Shown: piece after piece, positions 1-13,839 of the stretch
Numbering within the stretch: position 1 is the stretch's first letter
How the letters are laid out: each line of letters starts with the position of its first letter
DNA from: Acanthacorydalis orientalis
Taxonomy: Eukaryota; Arthropoda; Insecta; Megaloptera; Corydalidae
Assembly (NCBI GenBank): GCA_034766995.1
Contig: CM068323.1
Location: forward strand, 22,704,346 to 22,768,345
Reading direction: 5' to 3'
Length of the DNA: 64,000 nt
Notes under the pieces: model-generated
What the model saw: only the letters and a program-made list of their open reading frames with translations
Told to the model about the DNA's origin: nothing
Database searches by the model: none
Translations under genes and position numbers: made by a program

Positions 1-17
1 ATATATATATATATATA
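1..17. repeat. (AT)n tract at window edge
   Basis: An AT dinucleotide run that is cut by the left edge of the window. Confidence 0.9.
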
Positions 18-1055
18 CACTCACGATATTTTTCACTTATTAACTGATACTTAATGTAAGAGATTAATTTTATGTTGAAAAATCTATAATAATTTAACGA
101 TTCTCTTTTCCAAATACAAGTAATTAAATTTTAATTAATGATTTCAACCTTCGAAAAATTAATGGTTTACAAGGTTGTATGTGTTTATTTTAAAATAAAA
201 AGCAGATGGTTAATATTTATTAAATGAAAATCACAGAAAAAAAATATACATGCTTTAAAATATATCAGTGATGAAATTTGATATTTTTAAACAGATCGTA
301 TGATAAATACAGACATTATTTATTTACCTTATACAACTAAAATTGATTCTTTATAATAAAAGCTGTATTTGATGTAGAGGTTGTTAACGTCTGAACATTT
401 ATTGAATTAATAAATAGAATAGAAAAAGTAACATGTAAACGAGAACATTTTTATTTACATAAATAATTATTTTTAAAATCCGTACTAATAAAGAAAAAAT
501 TAACATTTGTATTTTGAAATAACTGGTTCCGTAACAGTTATCCACTTTTATAAATCGTATTTACGAGATACTGATACGAAATATTGAATGTTCTGCAATT
601 ATACATTTAAATGTGTGCATTTAGTAATGTTTCATTAGTATATATCACAAAATATCTATCATGTACAATTACAATAAAAAAAATGTATTTGTTATATTTG
701 TTTAAACAATGCAAGTAAATATATTAAACATGAAACAGGCTCATATATGTAAATTAAAAACACATGGAACCAAATTATTTTCTAGAAGAAACGCCTTCAG
801 TATATGTTTGCTATTGTTCTCCAGATTGCACAATAGAAATTTGTAACTTAATCGTTTCTCAAATCCAAACCTTACTGTAATCGTTTATTATATTTGAATA
901 TAACTATTTTTTTTATTTCACAGAAACAACAAAATAAATTATCGCTAATTTAAATATTTATTCATCCTATGAAGAGGATCCTTCGTTTCCTAGAATATTA
1001 TGTTTCGTATTTGAAGAAATCAAACGAAATCGATGCCTGAAAAACAAGTTTCTCT

Positions 1056-1240
1056 TTGGACGTAGTGCAATTTAGTGGTCCAGCGCACGAGCCATCCAAA
1101 CAACGGTCAAGGTTAAATCCAGCAACATGGCTGCACGCTGAGCCACGATTATCCACAAGAACAAAAAGAAGTACGTCGACAGTAAACTATTATAAAAAAT
1201 ATTGTCGAGATTTCTATGAAGGTTCTATTCAAATATAAGT
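1056..1240. other. Moderate-GC island, no gene recognised
   Basis: About 180 bases with visibly more G+C than the surroundings, including CCAGCGCACGAGCC and GGCTGCACGCTGAGCC. The plus strand stays open for about 60 codons but only from a TTG, and the minus strand is open too. Neither translation resembles a protein I know. It could be regulatory or chance. Confidence 0.2.
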
Positions 1241-1894
1241 CACGTTTCTCTTTTTAATAAACTATTTAATAGGTATTGCAGTTTAATGAGTTCAACGAAA
1301 GGGTTATTGGCACTCCGAGATTGTTGACCTGATTGAAAAGTTTTCTCTTATTTACATCTCTGATTCCAATTAAAAACATTCATTAAGTATTTGCATATAC
1401 ATGTAAAAAATATGCATTTAGATAGTACTGATTTTATTAATTTCTTATTCTTTTAACGGAATTATTAAAGAAAATATTAATACGAAAAACAAAGAATGCT
1501 AATAACATTCTGTAACTTCTATTTTAATGATAATAATATTATTTCAAAAATATAATCTTATTATCAGTATCAATGTTATCAAATTCTATTAAATATCTGT
1601 TACAGGAATTCAATTAATTTTTATAACATTATATATACGAATTTTGTAATCATGAAAATATGTAATTGTTATTACAAAAAACTAGAAAGTTAATTATTTT
1701 GAATGTATGTAACTACGATTACATTTAACAAGTAGATGTGTTCATGATTGTTTCAGATATTTTTTATCCTTTTTGATTTTAATACGATACGAAACCTGTA
1801 AATATTGTTCTTACTTAGTATTTCCGAAGGTAAGATTAAATAGACTATAATTCAAATTTTGTTGAAGTCATTGCTAAATTTAATCTAAATTATA

Positions 1895-1897
<3 letters not shown>

Positions 1898-1941
<44 letters not shown>
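1898..1941. repeat. (AT)n microsatellite
   Basis: An uninterrupted AT dinucleotide tract of about 44 bases. Confidence 0.95.
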
Positions 1942-1945
<4 letters not shown>

Positions 1946-2265
1946 TCATATAAGTATTACTGATTGAAAATATGAAATATTTCCACGGAATTTGAATTTG
2001 AAGACTACGGATTTTTTTTTGAGCTTTCAGCACTTCTTTAAAACAAATAATCATACTTTTTTATTTCAGTATTAATCAAGTACGTGCAAATATAAATGTC
2101 ACTCTAATACATTCGTGGCGAATGTGGTTTTATATAAAAAACATCCGAATAGAATATTAAAGAGAATCAACAAAGAAGGTCAAAACCGATTCGAAGAACT
2201 GGCGGTATAAAATGTGCTACATTCAATTCCAATACAGTATGAAATAAAAATCTATCAGTGAATGT

Positions 2266-2328
2266 ATATATCAATATATATATACAATATATACAATACA
2301 ATATATATATCAATATATATATACACAT
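2266..2328. repeat. Degenerate AT/CAAT short tandem repeat
   Basis: Short AT runs separated by CAATA units, repeated several times. It looks like an AT microsatellite interrupted by repeated C substitutions and then re-expanded. Confidence 0.75.
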
Positions 2329-2954
2329 TAAAATATGCTTTCTTCGATAACCTATCTTTGTTACCTAATTAAATATTTACTTTGCTCTTATGTATCTGCT
2401 TTATAATTATGAAAAATAATCTATTTTATGATTATACATTATAAAAAAAGAATAATCCAAATATATAAATATTTAAATCAATAAAAACATTTTTTCTGAT
2501 TTTTAGTTTATTTTCTATGAGTATAAAGAAAAGTATACTATTTTTTTCAAATACTTCTTCACATTTTCACGCGATCAAGTTCTTTTAATTTGTTCTTATT
2601 CCCTTTATGAAGTTTTGTTTGTATTTCTTTTTATAATATTAAAGATAAAACTAAATTATATTTTCGAAACGTAATTGGAATGATATACGTATACCCAATG
2701 ACAAATGTTAATGAAAGATTTTGATAAATTTATTTATTTTTATTCTGTATTTTTAATAAGAAACGACGCAAAATAAACATATAAAATTTTGTAAAAAAAA
2801 CGACATGTTATTTGTATGTAATGAAATTCGTATGGACACCCGAGTTCATATAAAGACATAAATTAAAAAATTAGCGAACGTGTTTAGCAAACGAACGATA
2901 CATACGAAAATAAATAAAAATATTATTTCCAGCGAATATATATAATTATAAAAC

Positions 2955-3421
2955 TGCGTCATTGCGACCCGCTATTCGATTGTGGCCACGTTACGAAACC
3001 TCTCTATCATTCGTGATTACGGTTTGTGTATTTAAACGCAGAGATCAATTCACTGTCGATCGTCCCGACACAAAGAAGCTGACAACGTTCACCTGACTAT
3101 ACATCTGATCGACTGTACGTGACCGCCGGCGTGAATTTTATAAAATCATGTAGAGGCAGTACAAGAATAATAAGAAATCTGAAAGATTGCTCAGTCGGGT
3201 ACAAGTCGAATTGACCAATCGTGTGCGAGGACATGGATCTCACGACCGCAGATTGCTTAGGATCGTGTACACCTCTATATACAATAAACATGGTGGGCCA
3301 ATTTATTCTATGCGGTTTTATGAAACAGAAACACAATCATACAGCATTGCAAATGTCTTATTTTTCTTCTCGTTGTCTTTTTTTATTGCACGTAATTGCA
3401 ATTTACAGTCATTTAAATTAG
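2955..3421 (+). other. GC-richer island with TATA-like box and 62-codon ORF
   Basis: This is the first clear composition break in the window. It contains TATTTAAA at 3029-3036, then TTCACTG at 3049-3055 at roughly initiator spacing. About 180 bases further is an ATG at 3233 opening a 62-codon plus-strand frame (MDLTTADCLGSCTPL at its start) that closes near 3421. The first half of the frame is GC-balanced; the second half is T-rich and hydrophobic and may be chance. I do not recognise the product. A promoter or enhancer, or a short exon, are equally possible. Confidence 0.2.
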
Positions 3422-3525
3422 GTTCGTAATGATAACTATGTGGGTGGTTAAGTTTGAATATAATGGCTTGAAATAATTAGAAATGTCTTTGGTGTCTGAA
3501 TAATTAAGTTACATGAATGCAGCTG

Positions 3526-3529
<4 letters not shown>

Positions 3530-3563
<34 letters not shown>
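3530..3563. repeat. (AT)n microsatellite
   Basis: AT dinucleotide tract of about 34 bases. Confidence 0.95.
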
Positions 3564-3567
<4 letters not shown>

Positions 3568-5303
3568 TGAACAAAAATGTTCATTAGGAACAATATTTTT
3601 CTAATATACTTAGAAAAGAGTAACACCACCATTCAATTATGTTCACAATATAAATATATTTATAATAGTAATTTATATTAAGATTTAAATCGAATTATAT
3701 TGACTTAGTTATAATTTCGTAAAAAATATAAATGGAAAACAACTGGTAATTGTATTTATATTCAAATTCGATTATAAATATTAAAAATCTAAAGAACAAA
3801 GGAGACAAACAATCATCTATTTTTGTTTGTTTTTACAAAATTGTATTTACATCACTTGAAACAATATTATAATTTCAAAGAATTACAAAACAAGTACACT
3901 GTTTTAAAAGAATTTTTATATATTCTTATTTATTGAATATATTGTACCTTATTTTGTCAAAGCACGTATTTTTCAATCAAGTTCCGGTTCAATAGACAAT
4001 TGGTTATCGTTTCATAAAAATAAATAGACTTGTACACACACATATACTGTTCTAATTTACTTGAAAATTGTTTTTATTTACAAAAAAATTACTTAACATC
4101 TACATAAAAACACACAAATAATCATTGTACAATAAACAATACACTAGTGAAAAATCATAACTGAATAGTGCATTTCCTGTTTGCTGTACATGTTTATCTT
4201 GATAACTAAATGCTAATTTCAAATTACCATAAAAAAGGATAAACGTTTTATTAGTCACCGCGTTTGGTGTTGTTTCCTTTAATGTACATTAGTTTTATTC
4301 AATCAGGATAACTAAATTAAAATTACCTGCTGATTTCCTTCGATTGTAATATTTTCCTTTGTTACCAATGAAAATATTATGCAAAACTATTAACAAATCA
4401 ATTCGCCAAACACTGTACGGATTTAATTACCGCAAAATTTACGTAAATATCGTGCGTTTTTTTCATGCAGCTTTCATGGAACACACGAAAACGTTTAGTG
4501 ATTAAATCTGGATGTAGAATGTATGCTTTAATTAATAGAAAGCGTGTTTGAGTAACGTTACATGTATAATAACCTACAATCAATATTGAGATCTGATTGT
4601 AATAGGCATTAATAAAATCCGATGATCAAAAGACATAATCATTTGTATAATTTTGTTTAATGTCAACATTTAATTAAAAAGTTTATTATAAATTAAATAA
4701 AATCCTTTTTGTACACGTACATGAATATATTCAACAATTAAAACTCGTTAATTAATAACAGTACATTTATAGAAAGTACATTGTTTTGTTTAATTACTGT
4801 ATAGAAAATATTATAAAAAAAATATTTCGACTACGACTTTCTTGTGAGAATGGAAGTTTCATTCTGGTCAAGATTTATTTATATCTGTTCTCACGAATAA
4901 ACGTTATTTCTAATTATTGAAATTTATTACTACAAAACTGACACAAATGAAAATATGAAAAATAAAAAAAATGATTTCCTTGTGCAAATGTTTTCTTAAA
5001 AAAACTATACGCATATATGAAATTTTATTTATAATTTCGAAATGTAGTAAATTCGATTCCATTGACAACGTTTATACAGGAAATTTGAAACGTTCAACTT
5101 CAACATCCTAACATTTATAAAAAAAATATATGCATTCGACATTTATTACGAATATATTACAAAATATTTCAGTTCTGATTTCAAATACTATTTTAAAATA
5201 TTTATAAATTTGCTAAAGTAATGGCAGCATATTCAATTTTATTGATTTAATAAATTCTACCTAAAGGTTTTTATAGGAAATTATAAAAAGTTACTTTTGT
5301 AAT

Positions 5304-5338
5304 TTCTCTCCTCACTCTCTCTCCCCTCTCTCTCTCTA
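5304..5338. repeat. Pyrimidine (CT)n-rich tract
   Basis: A CT-rich simple repeat on the plus strand, directly followed by a short AT run. It is one of very few non-AT simple repeats in the window. Confidence 0.85.
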
Positions 5339-5478
5339 TATTATATATATATATTACATACAATATAAACAATTGTTCACCGTTTACCGGATAAACGATA
5401 ATAATTTAATTAAAATATTTCAGAATTCAATATAAATGAAAGAAATAAATCATCAGATTAGTCATTTTTAAAGCACGT

Positions 5479-5482
<4 letters not shown>

Positions 5483-5534
<52 letters not shown>
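5483..5534. repeat. (AT)n microsatellite
   Basis: AT dinucleotide tract of about 52 bases, ending in GTATGCATG. Confidence 0.95.
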
Positions 5535-5539
<5 letters not shown>

Positions 5540-7829
5540 CATGTATTTAAAAGTCTTAGCTATTTGAAATGAAATCAATTTATTTTTGATTGAAGTTTAT
5601 AGTCAATGTTTATTTTGGCTCCATTTCATTACTGGTTTTCGAAATTTTGAAACCAGTTTCATGTAGTTTTTTTGTTTTTATGCTAACACAGATGTGTACC
5701 TTTCGCATAACAGACTAAGCATATTTTTGGAATAAAAATTCAAATATTGACTAGCTATTTAATATTTTTACTATTCACAGAATACTTTATATTTGGTGAA
5801 CAAAAAACCAAACAAGTTTTATTTTTATGTTCGTATTAAATAATATTATTACAGATTTAATAAAAGTTATTAGTAATGGAAATTATTAACAATTTTTTCA
5901 ATTTCTTTATAAATGAATGAATGCTAGTTTACTAAGAAAATGTCTACCAACATTTATTGAACTACACAAATAAATTAATTTATTTCCTATATTCGCAACT
6001 ACTATTTAATGTAAGAACATGATTGCTTGTAAAACTGGATTTAATTTAATTACTCAATCGTCATTTCACATACTCGTATGTGTTTATATATATTAATGTA
6101 ATGCAATCCCAGTGATCAAATTCATTTCCATTATTATAGGCAGTAATTGTTTATAAATGTCAAGGTACTAAGTTGCAATACTGGTTTCAGAAAGCTTTGT
6201 TGAACACTTATCGCACATTAAGATTTTTTATCATATCTTTTATAGTTTATGTATGTGCAATCAATTTGTCATGGCCATCCGTTTTTAATTTGAATCGAAC
6301 TATGAACTGAATATAAATGTCGACTATATTTTGACAACTGTCGGTCTGTTACCGTTAATTCTAAAATCGGAATTATGTAACAAAAGTTGACAATGTGGGC
6401 AGTCGAATAGTGAACTCTGTATAATTTCATGCGAATAAAGATACGGTTTTTGCAAGAATTAGAATATTATTATAATTCTAGCAGAAAAGTAATAAGAGAT
6501 TGAATTTAGATTACTATTTGTATATATTTATGAATCAACTAGTGCGTCATTTGAATTTTATTGATCGTTATGGACGAACCATAATGTTCGTGAATGGGAT
6601 TTAAATATTATTTGCCAATGAATTGAAGAACATTTTTAAATTTGAGAAAAATCATATAAAATACCATATTCATTTTTGTGAAAATCCCTACAATAAAATG
6701 ATTATCTATTAGAAATAAATTCAACGTTAGTTGACGGTTTGTTATTTTCTAATTTAGAATATAAACTGTAGGAAACTTAAACACACGACCCTTATTAATC
6801 GAATACAAAATATACACCGAAAATTAAATAATGATTTCGAACAGAATAATCATGCAATTTAATTTTGTATACTCACAACAAGAGACCATTTTTTAAATTT
6901 TAGGTTCGGTAATCAACGCTTAAGGCAATGTTGATGCATTTTGAGTGTGCATGATAAACATTTTTAGTTTTTATTCGATATGCAAAATTCATTCAAGTGA
7001 ATGCTTGTTTTTTTTATAAGTTTATACAATTTTGTTCAATTTTATCGAAAAATATTGATGTCTTAAAATATTGTTAAAAAATTAACTATTAATTCACAGA
7101 TGTATTATTTTGCATAACAAACGTACTGTGATATTGACATTTTTTTGTAAACCCTTTTGAAAGATAATTTTCAAAAATTAGTGACCAATTTTGTCATTGT
7201 TTAATTTCGAATACTTTTGCGTGTTAAATGAAATTTGTCTTGCATGCTGTTTTCGGTAGGTATGTATTCAATTACCTAATGGTGTGCAACACATTCTTAA
7301 TTCTTTTTTGTCTTGGAAAAAAATATTAAAAACGAATATTTTCACCGACTACGTACACAACAAAGACGTAAACTTTTCCAAAACTGTTGAATTAATCCTA
7401 TCTCTCAATTTTTCTGAGATATAATTATAACTCGGTAACGAAATAACTATTTAGGTTGAAATTACTCTATGAATTGTGTATACAAGGATTTTTATCTCGC
7501 TACTGAAATTTATAACTTAATTTCAAAATATAATGATAAATTAATAAATAGCTTTCATTTTTAAGACGTCATTTTATCGAGAGACAAAATAAACTGTTAA
7601 TCAATGTGTTATTTCAAAGTAATTCGACATTTTAAAGTAAATAAACTCTTATTTTAACGTTTAATGAATATAAATCTAAAAAAATCTCTTTAATAATTAA
7701 AAGAGATTAAAATATTTTCTTTTCTTTATTGACTTATAATATAATGCAGTAATTAAATATTTGTCTTAGATTTCTGTCCTCAAATTGATTTATAAAAGCA
7801 TACACTCATTACAAACGTACATACATCCT

Positions 7830-7856
7830 TATATATATATATATATATATATATAT
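7830..7856. repeat. (AT)n microsatellite
   Basis: Short AT tract of about 27 bases. Confidence 0.9.
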
Positions 7857-8347
7857 GCATTGCCACATATGTACAAATAAACACACCCACTCATTTTTCG
7901 TTCAAGTAGCTGTCATCTATTGGTCACTATATAAAACTTTATCTTTTACACAAACCTTCAAATGTGACTAAATACGCTACAGAATGCCACATAACAGTGG
8001 TTCAATACTTTATATTTACATCCATCGGAGAAATTTACGATAGTAATGTTTTTAAGCACAATAAAAAAAAACGGACACTTAATAATTTCGAATTAAGTTC
8101 TTTTAAAAACCACACCACAATTGTTAATAAAATCCTTTTAAATCAACTTTTATATACGTAAAAATTAATGTATAATTATGTACTAAAAAAAAAATTAACG
8201 TATACATTCTGGACTTATTGCAAGTTTCAATTGAGGGAGTAAACAAAATAAAAATAAATTGGGCATGTTTTTAAAACTTTCTACTCATAAATCAACTAAA
8301 TATAATAAAATAGCCTATATACTTAGATATCATAATTAATTCAATTA

Positions 8348-8350
<3 letters not shown>

Positions 8351-8408
<58 letters not shown>
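8351..8408. repeat. (AT)n microsatellite, one interruption
   Basis: AT tract of about 58 bases with a single ACAT interruption. Confidence 0.95.
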
Positions 8409-8900
8409 TTAAATACATATTTTTCATTGATGCAGATACATACTTGTCGTTCACTGAATACACTTTCAAAATAAAAAAAGAATTCACAAGAATCGCGTAG
8501 AATTCAGTTGATTAGTAGAGCGATGCATTAAGTAAACCATCGATGTACAATCAAAAAAAAAAAAAAATACACGAATTTCTAAACGAGACAAAAACGAACA
8601 TTGTAAGAAAAATAAACGTCATTTATTCACTTACAAAGATTTGTACGCGAAAATAATAGGGCCATTAATTTAATTCCTTGGGATAAACCTTGAAATGAAC
8701 ACCGAACTGAATCGTGGTATTAAGTTTCATTTCTTTGAAATTTTTATTGTACATAAATCTTTTTACACACGAAATTCTGACAGTGACATATTCGTTACTG
8801 TATGAAGATATTATATTCTATAGACGCGAAACGAAATGGGAAATAATACTGATTTTATGGTTTTTAAAATATTGTATTTGTATATTTTTATTTATTTTCA

Positions 8901-8901
8901 T

Positions 8902-8988
<87 letters not shown>

Positions 8989-8990
8989 AT
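8901..8990. repeat. Compound (AT)n(AC)n(AT)n microsatellite
   Basis: About 90 bases: an AT run, a short AC run, then a second AT run ending in GTATGTATAT. A 92-codon open frame that runs into it is mostly repeat translation and is not a gene. Confidence 0.95.
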
Positions 8991-9643
8991 AAACAATGAT
9001 AAATAGTAATGTGAATTAATGCATGGGGGCCTAACCTGGGTCGTATTATTATTACTCATATGCAAAAGTGAAGGTTATAATAAATCAAATACGTGCTCAA
9101 AATATGTATTTAAGAGAGGCGTAGTTATTTGAATCTATTATAATGGACATATATTTTTATTTGCTATTACGTTTCAAAATAGTAATGATATTGTTAAATG
9201 AAATTGCATTTTTTATGCATATTTGTTTCTGGGCGAGGCAATCAATATACTTATCGGATTTGATATGACATAACATTCAGTTCTAGAAAATTCATGTAAA
9301 AAATATCGACAGGTAACTGAGGCGAAATTATTAAAATTTAGAAAAAGTAATTGTTATAGATAAACACTGAAGATAAAATAATCATTAAATTTAATGTTCA
9401 TATGAGTACATAAAAGATATCTGATGTTATCTTTCGCATGTGTTTATTATTTTTTTATGCACTTTTTTCATACCCTACATAACATTTAATATAAGCAAGT
9501 TGTTAAATTTTATAACTTACTACTTGAAATTGTTAATGAAATATCATATTTTAGATTAAATATTAAATAAAATACAATTTAAGTTAACAATGCATAAAAT
9601 GTAATGTATAAATACATTTAATAAGGGTAAATATTTTTATTAA

Positions 9644-9660
9644 TTATATATATATATATA

Positions 9661-9697
<37 letters not shown>

Positions 9698-9698
9698 C
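9644..9698. repeat. (AT)n microsatellite with GTGTGT interruption
   Basis: Two AT runs joined by TATGTGTGTA, about 130 bases left of the protease exon's donor site. Confidence 0.95.
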
Positions 9699-9829
9699 AT
9701 TATTTATGTTTTAAACGTAGGTCCCACAATTATAGATAAACATTTACAAAACAATGACTGGTGTAATTACTTTACGGCGACGTTATAAACACGTCATAAA
9801 TAATTGAGTCATTAATGTTAACTCCTTAC

Positions 9830-9922
9830 CTTGAGAGCGCAAAAGATGCACGACTCTGCCATGCACGCATGGCCGGATAAATCCCGGAAGCTTCTGCGGA
9901 AGATGTCCAGGTGCCATAAGAC
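9830..9922 (-). CDS. USP53/54: USP53/54-like ubiquitin-specific protease, second coding exon
   Basis: This exon encodes residues 33-63 of a USP53/USP54-subfamily deubiquitinase. Read leftward, the acceptor TTTAATTGCAG ends at 9923, 93 bases (31 codons, phase 0 at both ends) follow, and the donor GTAAGG starts at 9829. The peptide opens [12 protein letters not shown] and closes CIFCALK. It is the direct continuation of the Cys-box exon, and from family knowledge USP54 has nearly the same string here. His50, Cys52, Cys57 and Cys60 form an H-x-C-x4-C-x2-C cluster typical of this subfamily; metal binding is my inference. The exon has much higher GC than its flanks. Another minus-strand frame is also open across it, but that frame ignores the splice sites. 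In flies the relative is echinus, needed for pupal eye cell pruning. The human proteins, long thought inactive, have been reported to cleave K63-linked ubiquitin chains. Confidence 0.95.
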
Positions 9923-11156
9923 CTGCAATTAAACAAACATATGATGTTGTAAAATGATTTATACGCGCCATAAACACGTCGTTTAGGAATCTGTTTGGAT
10001 TAGGTTTTTGTACGCAATGTTTGAACAGATAGATGAAACATCGATTTTTTTAAAGACTTTCACGTTTTCACAAGATAATATTATTTTTTGTCATGTTTAT
10101 TTTTTTATATTAGATCATAAGAGAAAATAGGACAAGTTATTTTCGGATTTTAATGTCACGCTATGATGTAAATCGAGAAGTTGTTTGGAAATATTAATTT
10201 CTTAATGTTTATAATCAAGTCGAAGAATTTAAAATAAAATGGAAATCTAAAAATACATGTATCATCCAAATAACTATTTTCTTATAATTTTTATAACTAT
10301 TTTTCAATAAATTCGTTATCATATATAAAAGATATGAAATATCAATACAAATCAATAAACTTCTAAAAATCAGTTATAAATTGAAAAATGACTATACAGA
10401 TCAATTAAGAAATAATACATTGATTGAAAGAGTAACGTGTTATAAAAAAGTATGGAAAAAATGTTCTAATAATTAATTCATAATAAAAGATAACACCCAT
10501 ATCAATTACTTGATTACATATCGTGTTGATAAAAAAATATGATGATAAAAAATGATATGATAAGTAAAGCAGACATTCTCGTCCACAAATGAGTCACTGT
10601 TGAAAATTCGACAATATAGTAGCAGCAGTATTATATTAAAAAAATGTATAAATAAGTGTTTATGATACACTTATTAATATTATTTGTACAAAATACAAAT
10701 AAGTCCTATTTAAATTTACTTAATAACACGACAGAAGAACCAAGATAATCATCTTATAAATTTAGATAAAAATATATAATTATATTACAAGCACATATTT
10801 CTTTTATAAAAAGTAATATACTACATATCGAAACAGTTTAATGTAAATATTTTATCCTGATCTATAAAAGGAAACTGAATTATTACGAAGATTAATTATA
10901 TTCTTCTTTAAAAGACAACTTCTCCTGTATTTCTTCGTTTTGAGTTAAATAATATTTATGAAAGGTTTATAGATCAACTTTAATCTATATAATATATTAG
11001 TCACGGTGTTCTCTTTATGAGCTGTATATTATTTAAACTAATATTAAAAGTATAACGAAATCATACTTTCTGTGATTGTTCATAAAAATTATTCGGTTAA
11101 CATATTCAGACGTTTATAGAACGTAAACATATGAATATTTTAATGAATGTATTTAA

Positions 11157-11161
<5 letters not shown>

Positions 11162-11216
<55 letters not shown>
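11162..11216. repeat. (AT)n microsatellite
   Basis: Uninterrupted AT tract of about 55 bases. Confidence 0.95.
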
Positions 11217-11219
<3 letters not shown>

Positions 11220-12570
11220 TAAAATGATTAGACTCATCGCTCGAAATCGTTCCTTGCGAATTCTGTCACATAATTTTACTCTATAAATAATAAACGATTT
11301 GATTATCATTAGATTTAAGACACATACTACCAAAGTGTATAATAAATATGCAAATTATAAAAGTATATTATTTACACTTTTCTTATATGGCGAACTAAAA
11401 ATATTAAAGGTTCAATGATAGATGCGATAGTTTCTATTTATATGATGTGTTATCACTTTTATTTAAATAAGATTAGAATGATATAAAATAAAATATAAAA
11501 TTAAGGAATAATTTGAAAAAAAAACTATGTAATCTGATGGATATATTTAAAATATATGCAAATTTAAATAACAGAAATAAAAAATATATCACTGTAGAAA
11601 TATAAAAAAGTGTATATGTTCATATTATTATTAATACTGAAAACTGATTTAAAAAGAACATACAACGTCATGTAGATTCATATATAAAAGTTATACACTG
11701 AAGGTATTTATAGTTTTCAGTGTATTTTTCAAATCTATTACATGGATTTGTGCCTGTGTATATACATAAAATATAAAGGGGTGATACGCTGTACAAACAA
11801 AAGATCACTTCTGATAAGATATCGTGCAGAAACACTCGCATAACCATTCAATAATGCATACACTCTAATTATTAGCATGACATAAAATAACTGCACTGCA
11901 CTGACATACATATATTAATTTATTAAAATCCATGTTATTAATTTACATTTCATTCATACAATACTATTTCATGTGCGTTTCTGGGAAGATTTCAATGCAG
12001 GATGTAGCGTGGAACTAGACTGAAAGTTTTATATTTATTTTTAAATCGTACACACATTTCCTTGTACAATACATGTATGCTAATTAGCCTATGTGACTTC
12101 GGGAAAAATTATCATTTCCGTATATTTATAGATTTATTTCATATTACCATAAATTTATGGAGAATATCAGTTTATGGCCCTTTAAATAAAACTATCGTTA
12201 CGATCAATAAGTAAACTTTGAGAATACGAATGACTTTCTCCATAAAAAAAGAATAATATAAACAGATTCTAATCTATAAGAAATAACAAATATTAAGACA
12301 ACGGATACGATAAACATATCTAAAATAAAAATTTTAAATTTTAGTCATTCATTTTTCCAAATTTTGGCTTTACAAATATCTGAATGATCATATAACAGAC
12401 AAGAATATAATGATGATGTGTGTAATATTTAAAGCGAATTGTCTTTTGAAAGTAAATAATATGCAAAAATAAAGTTTGGAGAAAAGTTTTAAGTGTTAAT
12501 AAATAATGATTGCAAATAATACAAACTAATAGGAAGTAACACAAAAATGTGAAAACATTGTATACTTTCA

Positions 12571-12573
<3 letters not shown>

Positions 12574-12631
<58 letters not shown>
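12574..12631. repeat. (AT)n microsatellite
   Basis: Uninterrupted AT tract of about 58 bases. Confidence 0.95.
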
Positions 12632-12634
<3 letters not shown>

Positions 12635-13839
12635 GAATTTATTCAGACAAAAACTAAATATAATCAAAATTTTATTAAATAAAATACCATATAGTATAAA
12701 ATATTTTAACATCTAATTCTAACTTAATCAATTGGAGATACTAAACAAGACTGTTAAGTACTTACAACAAAGATAAATTATTCTCAGTACTTTTAATCCA
12801 TTTGCAATCATTTTACACAACCTCAATTAATTTAATTTAATTTAGAACAGTCTAGAAGAAAACTTATTTGAATAAGATAAGAACTTGTTGAAAAACACAT
12901 TTTATTACAAATAAATTTAAAATACGTCAACTGCGAATGTATTTATGAATCAATGACTTTTTTAAAAAAACGCAATAAAAAGATCAAAAATGTCCTAATA
13001 TTTAAATATTATGATTTGTTTCGAAACATAATGACGATAAATAAATAATTTAACTTTTAATGATCTACAGCATGAACATCATTAAAATGCATCATTATCG
13101 TTATTTCATACTGCTAATTATATAAATACAAAGAATACTGATCACTAAACGGATCTGTATCTTACAAATAGGAACAGGTGTTTATACTCATCAAATAAAT
13201 AATTAACTAACTAATGATATAGATGGCCAATAAGATGATATTATAATACATTGGAAATGACTGAGAGAAATTAAACTCGTTCTTATTTATATAATTATAA
13301 CAAGGACATATTTTTCATTAACAAAAAATATGATTTTGTAGTTTAACGACGTAGTTACTTTTTACAATCGCTGGTTCTAACTGTTCATTTGATGTATTGC
13401 AATTGAAATTTTCAACTAGTCAAAATTAATATGGCTGTGTAGACAAGTGACTTAAAATATATACTTTAATGTAGATTTTAATGTTTTCTTCATGTAAATC
13501 TATAAGAAAACTTAAATAAATAAATGTATACGTAATTGCTAATTATCTCTTGTAAATTTAAATATTTTAATCAATAATATATCTATAAAGTCTATAATTA
13601 TTCAAATATTGAATACTACTTAAGATTTTATACAGAACAAATCATGTCAAATTAATATTATCTTACACGCCTCCATGCAATATAAATAAATTCAAATCGT
13701 ACAGAATAGAAGCCACTGTCAAGAACAAATTGCATACACACCAACACGTTTTTTTTTCTTGTCATACCATAATAAAATAAACTACCACCTACGCTTTATT
13801 TACCTCGGAAATTTGAAACAGAGCTTTCGGTCGCCGTTT

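Larger units (their letters stand above)
1..9829 (-). other. Intron of USP53/54-like gene, 5' part only
   Basis: This stretch follows the donor of the second coding exon (GTAAGG starting at 9829, reading leftward), so it is the next intron of the minus-strand protease gene and runs off the left edge. I looked on the minus strand for the exon expected next in this family (a Gln/Phe-rich segment followed by a DDAAECFE-like motif) and did not find it. The content is AT-rich spacer, AT microsatellites and one GC-richer island near 3.0-3.3 kb. Continuity beyond the window is inferred. Confidence 0.75.

Noticed and set aside
1..9829. Third coding exon of the protease
   Set aside because: I scanned the minus strand for the expected downstream USP segment and saw no match. 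It presumably lies left of the window.
9783..9977. 64-codon minus-strand ORF beginning MFMARINHF
   Set aside because: It overlaps the second protease exon in the wrong frame and ignores the acceptor at 9923 and donor at 9829. The spliced frame gives the conserved USP peptide.
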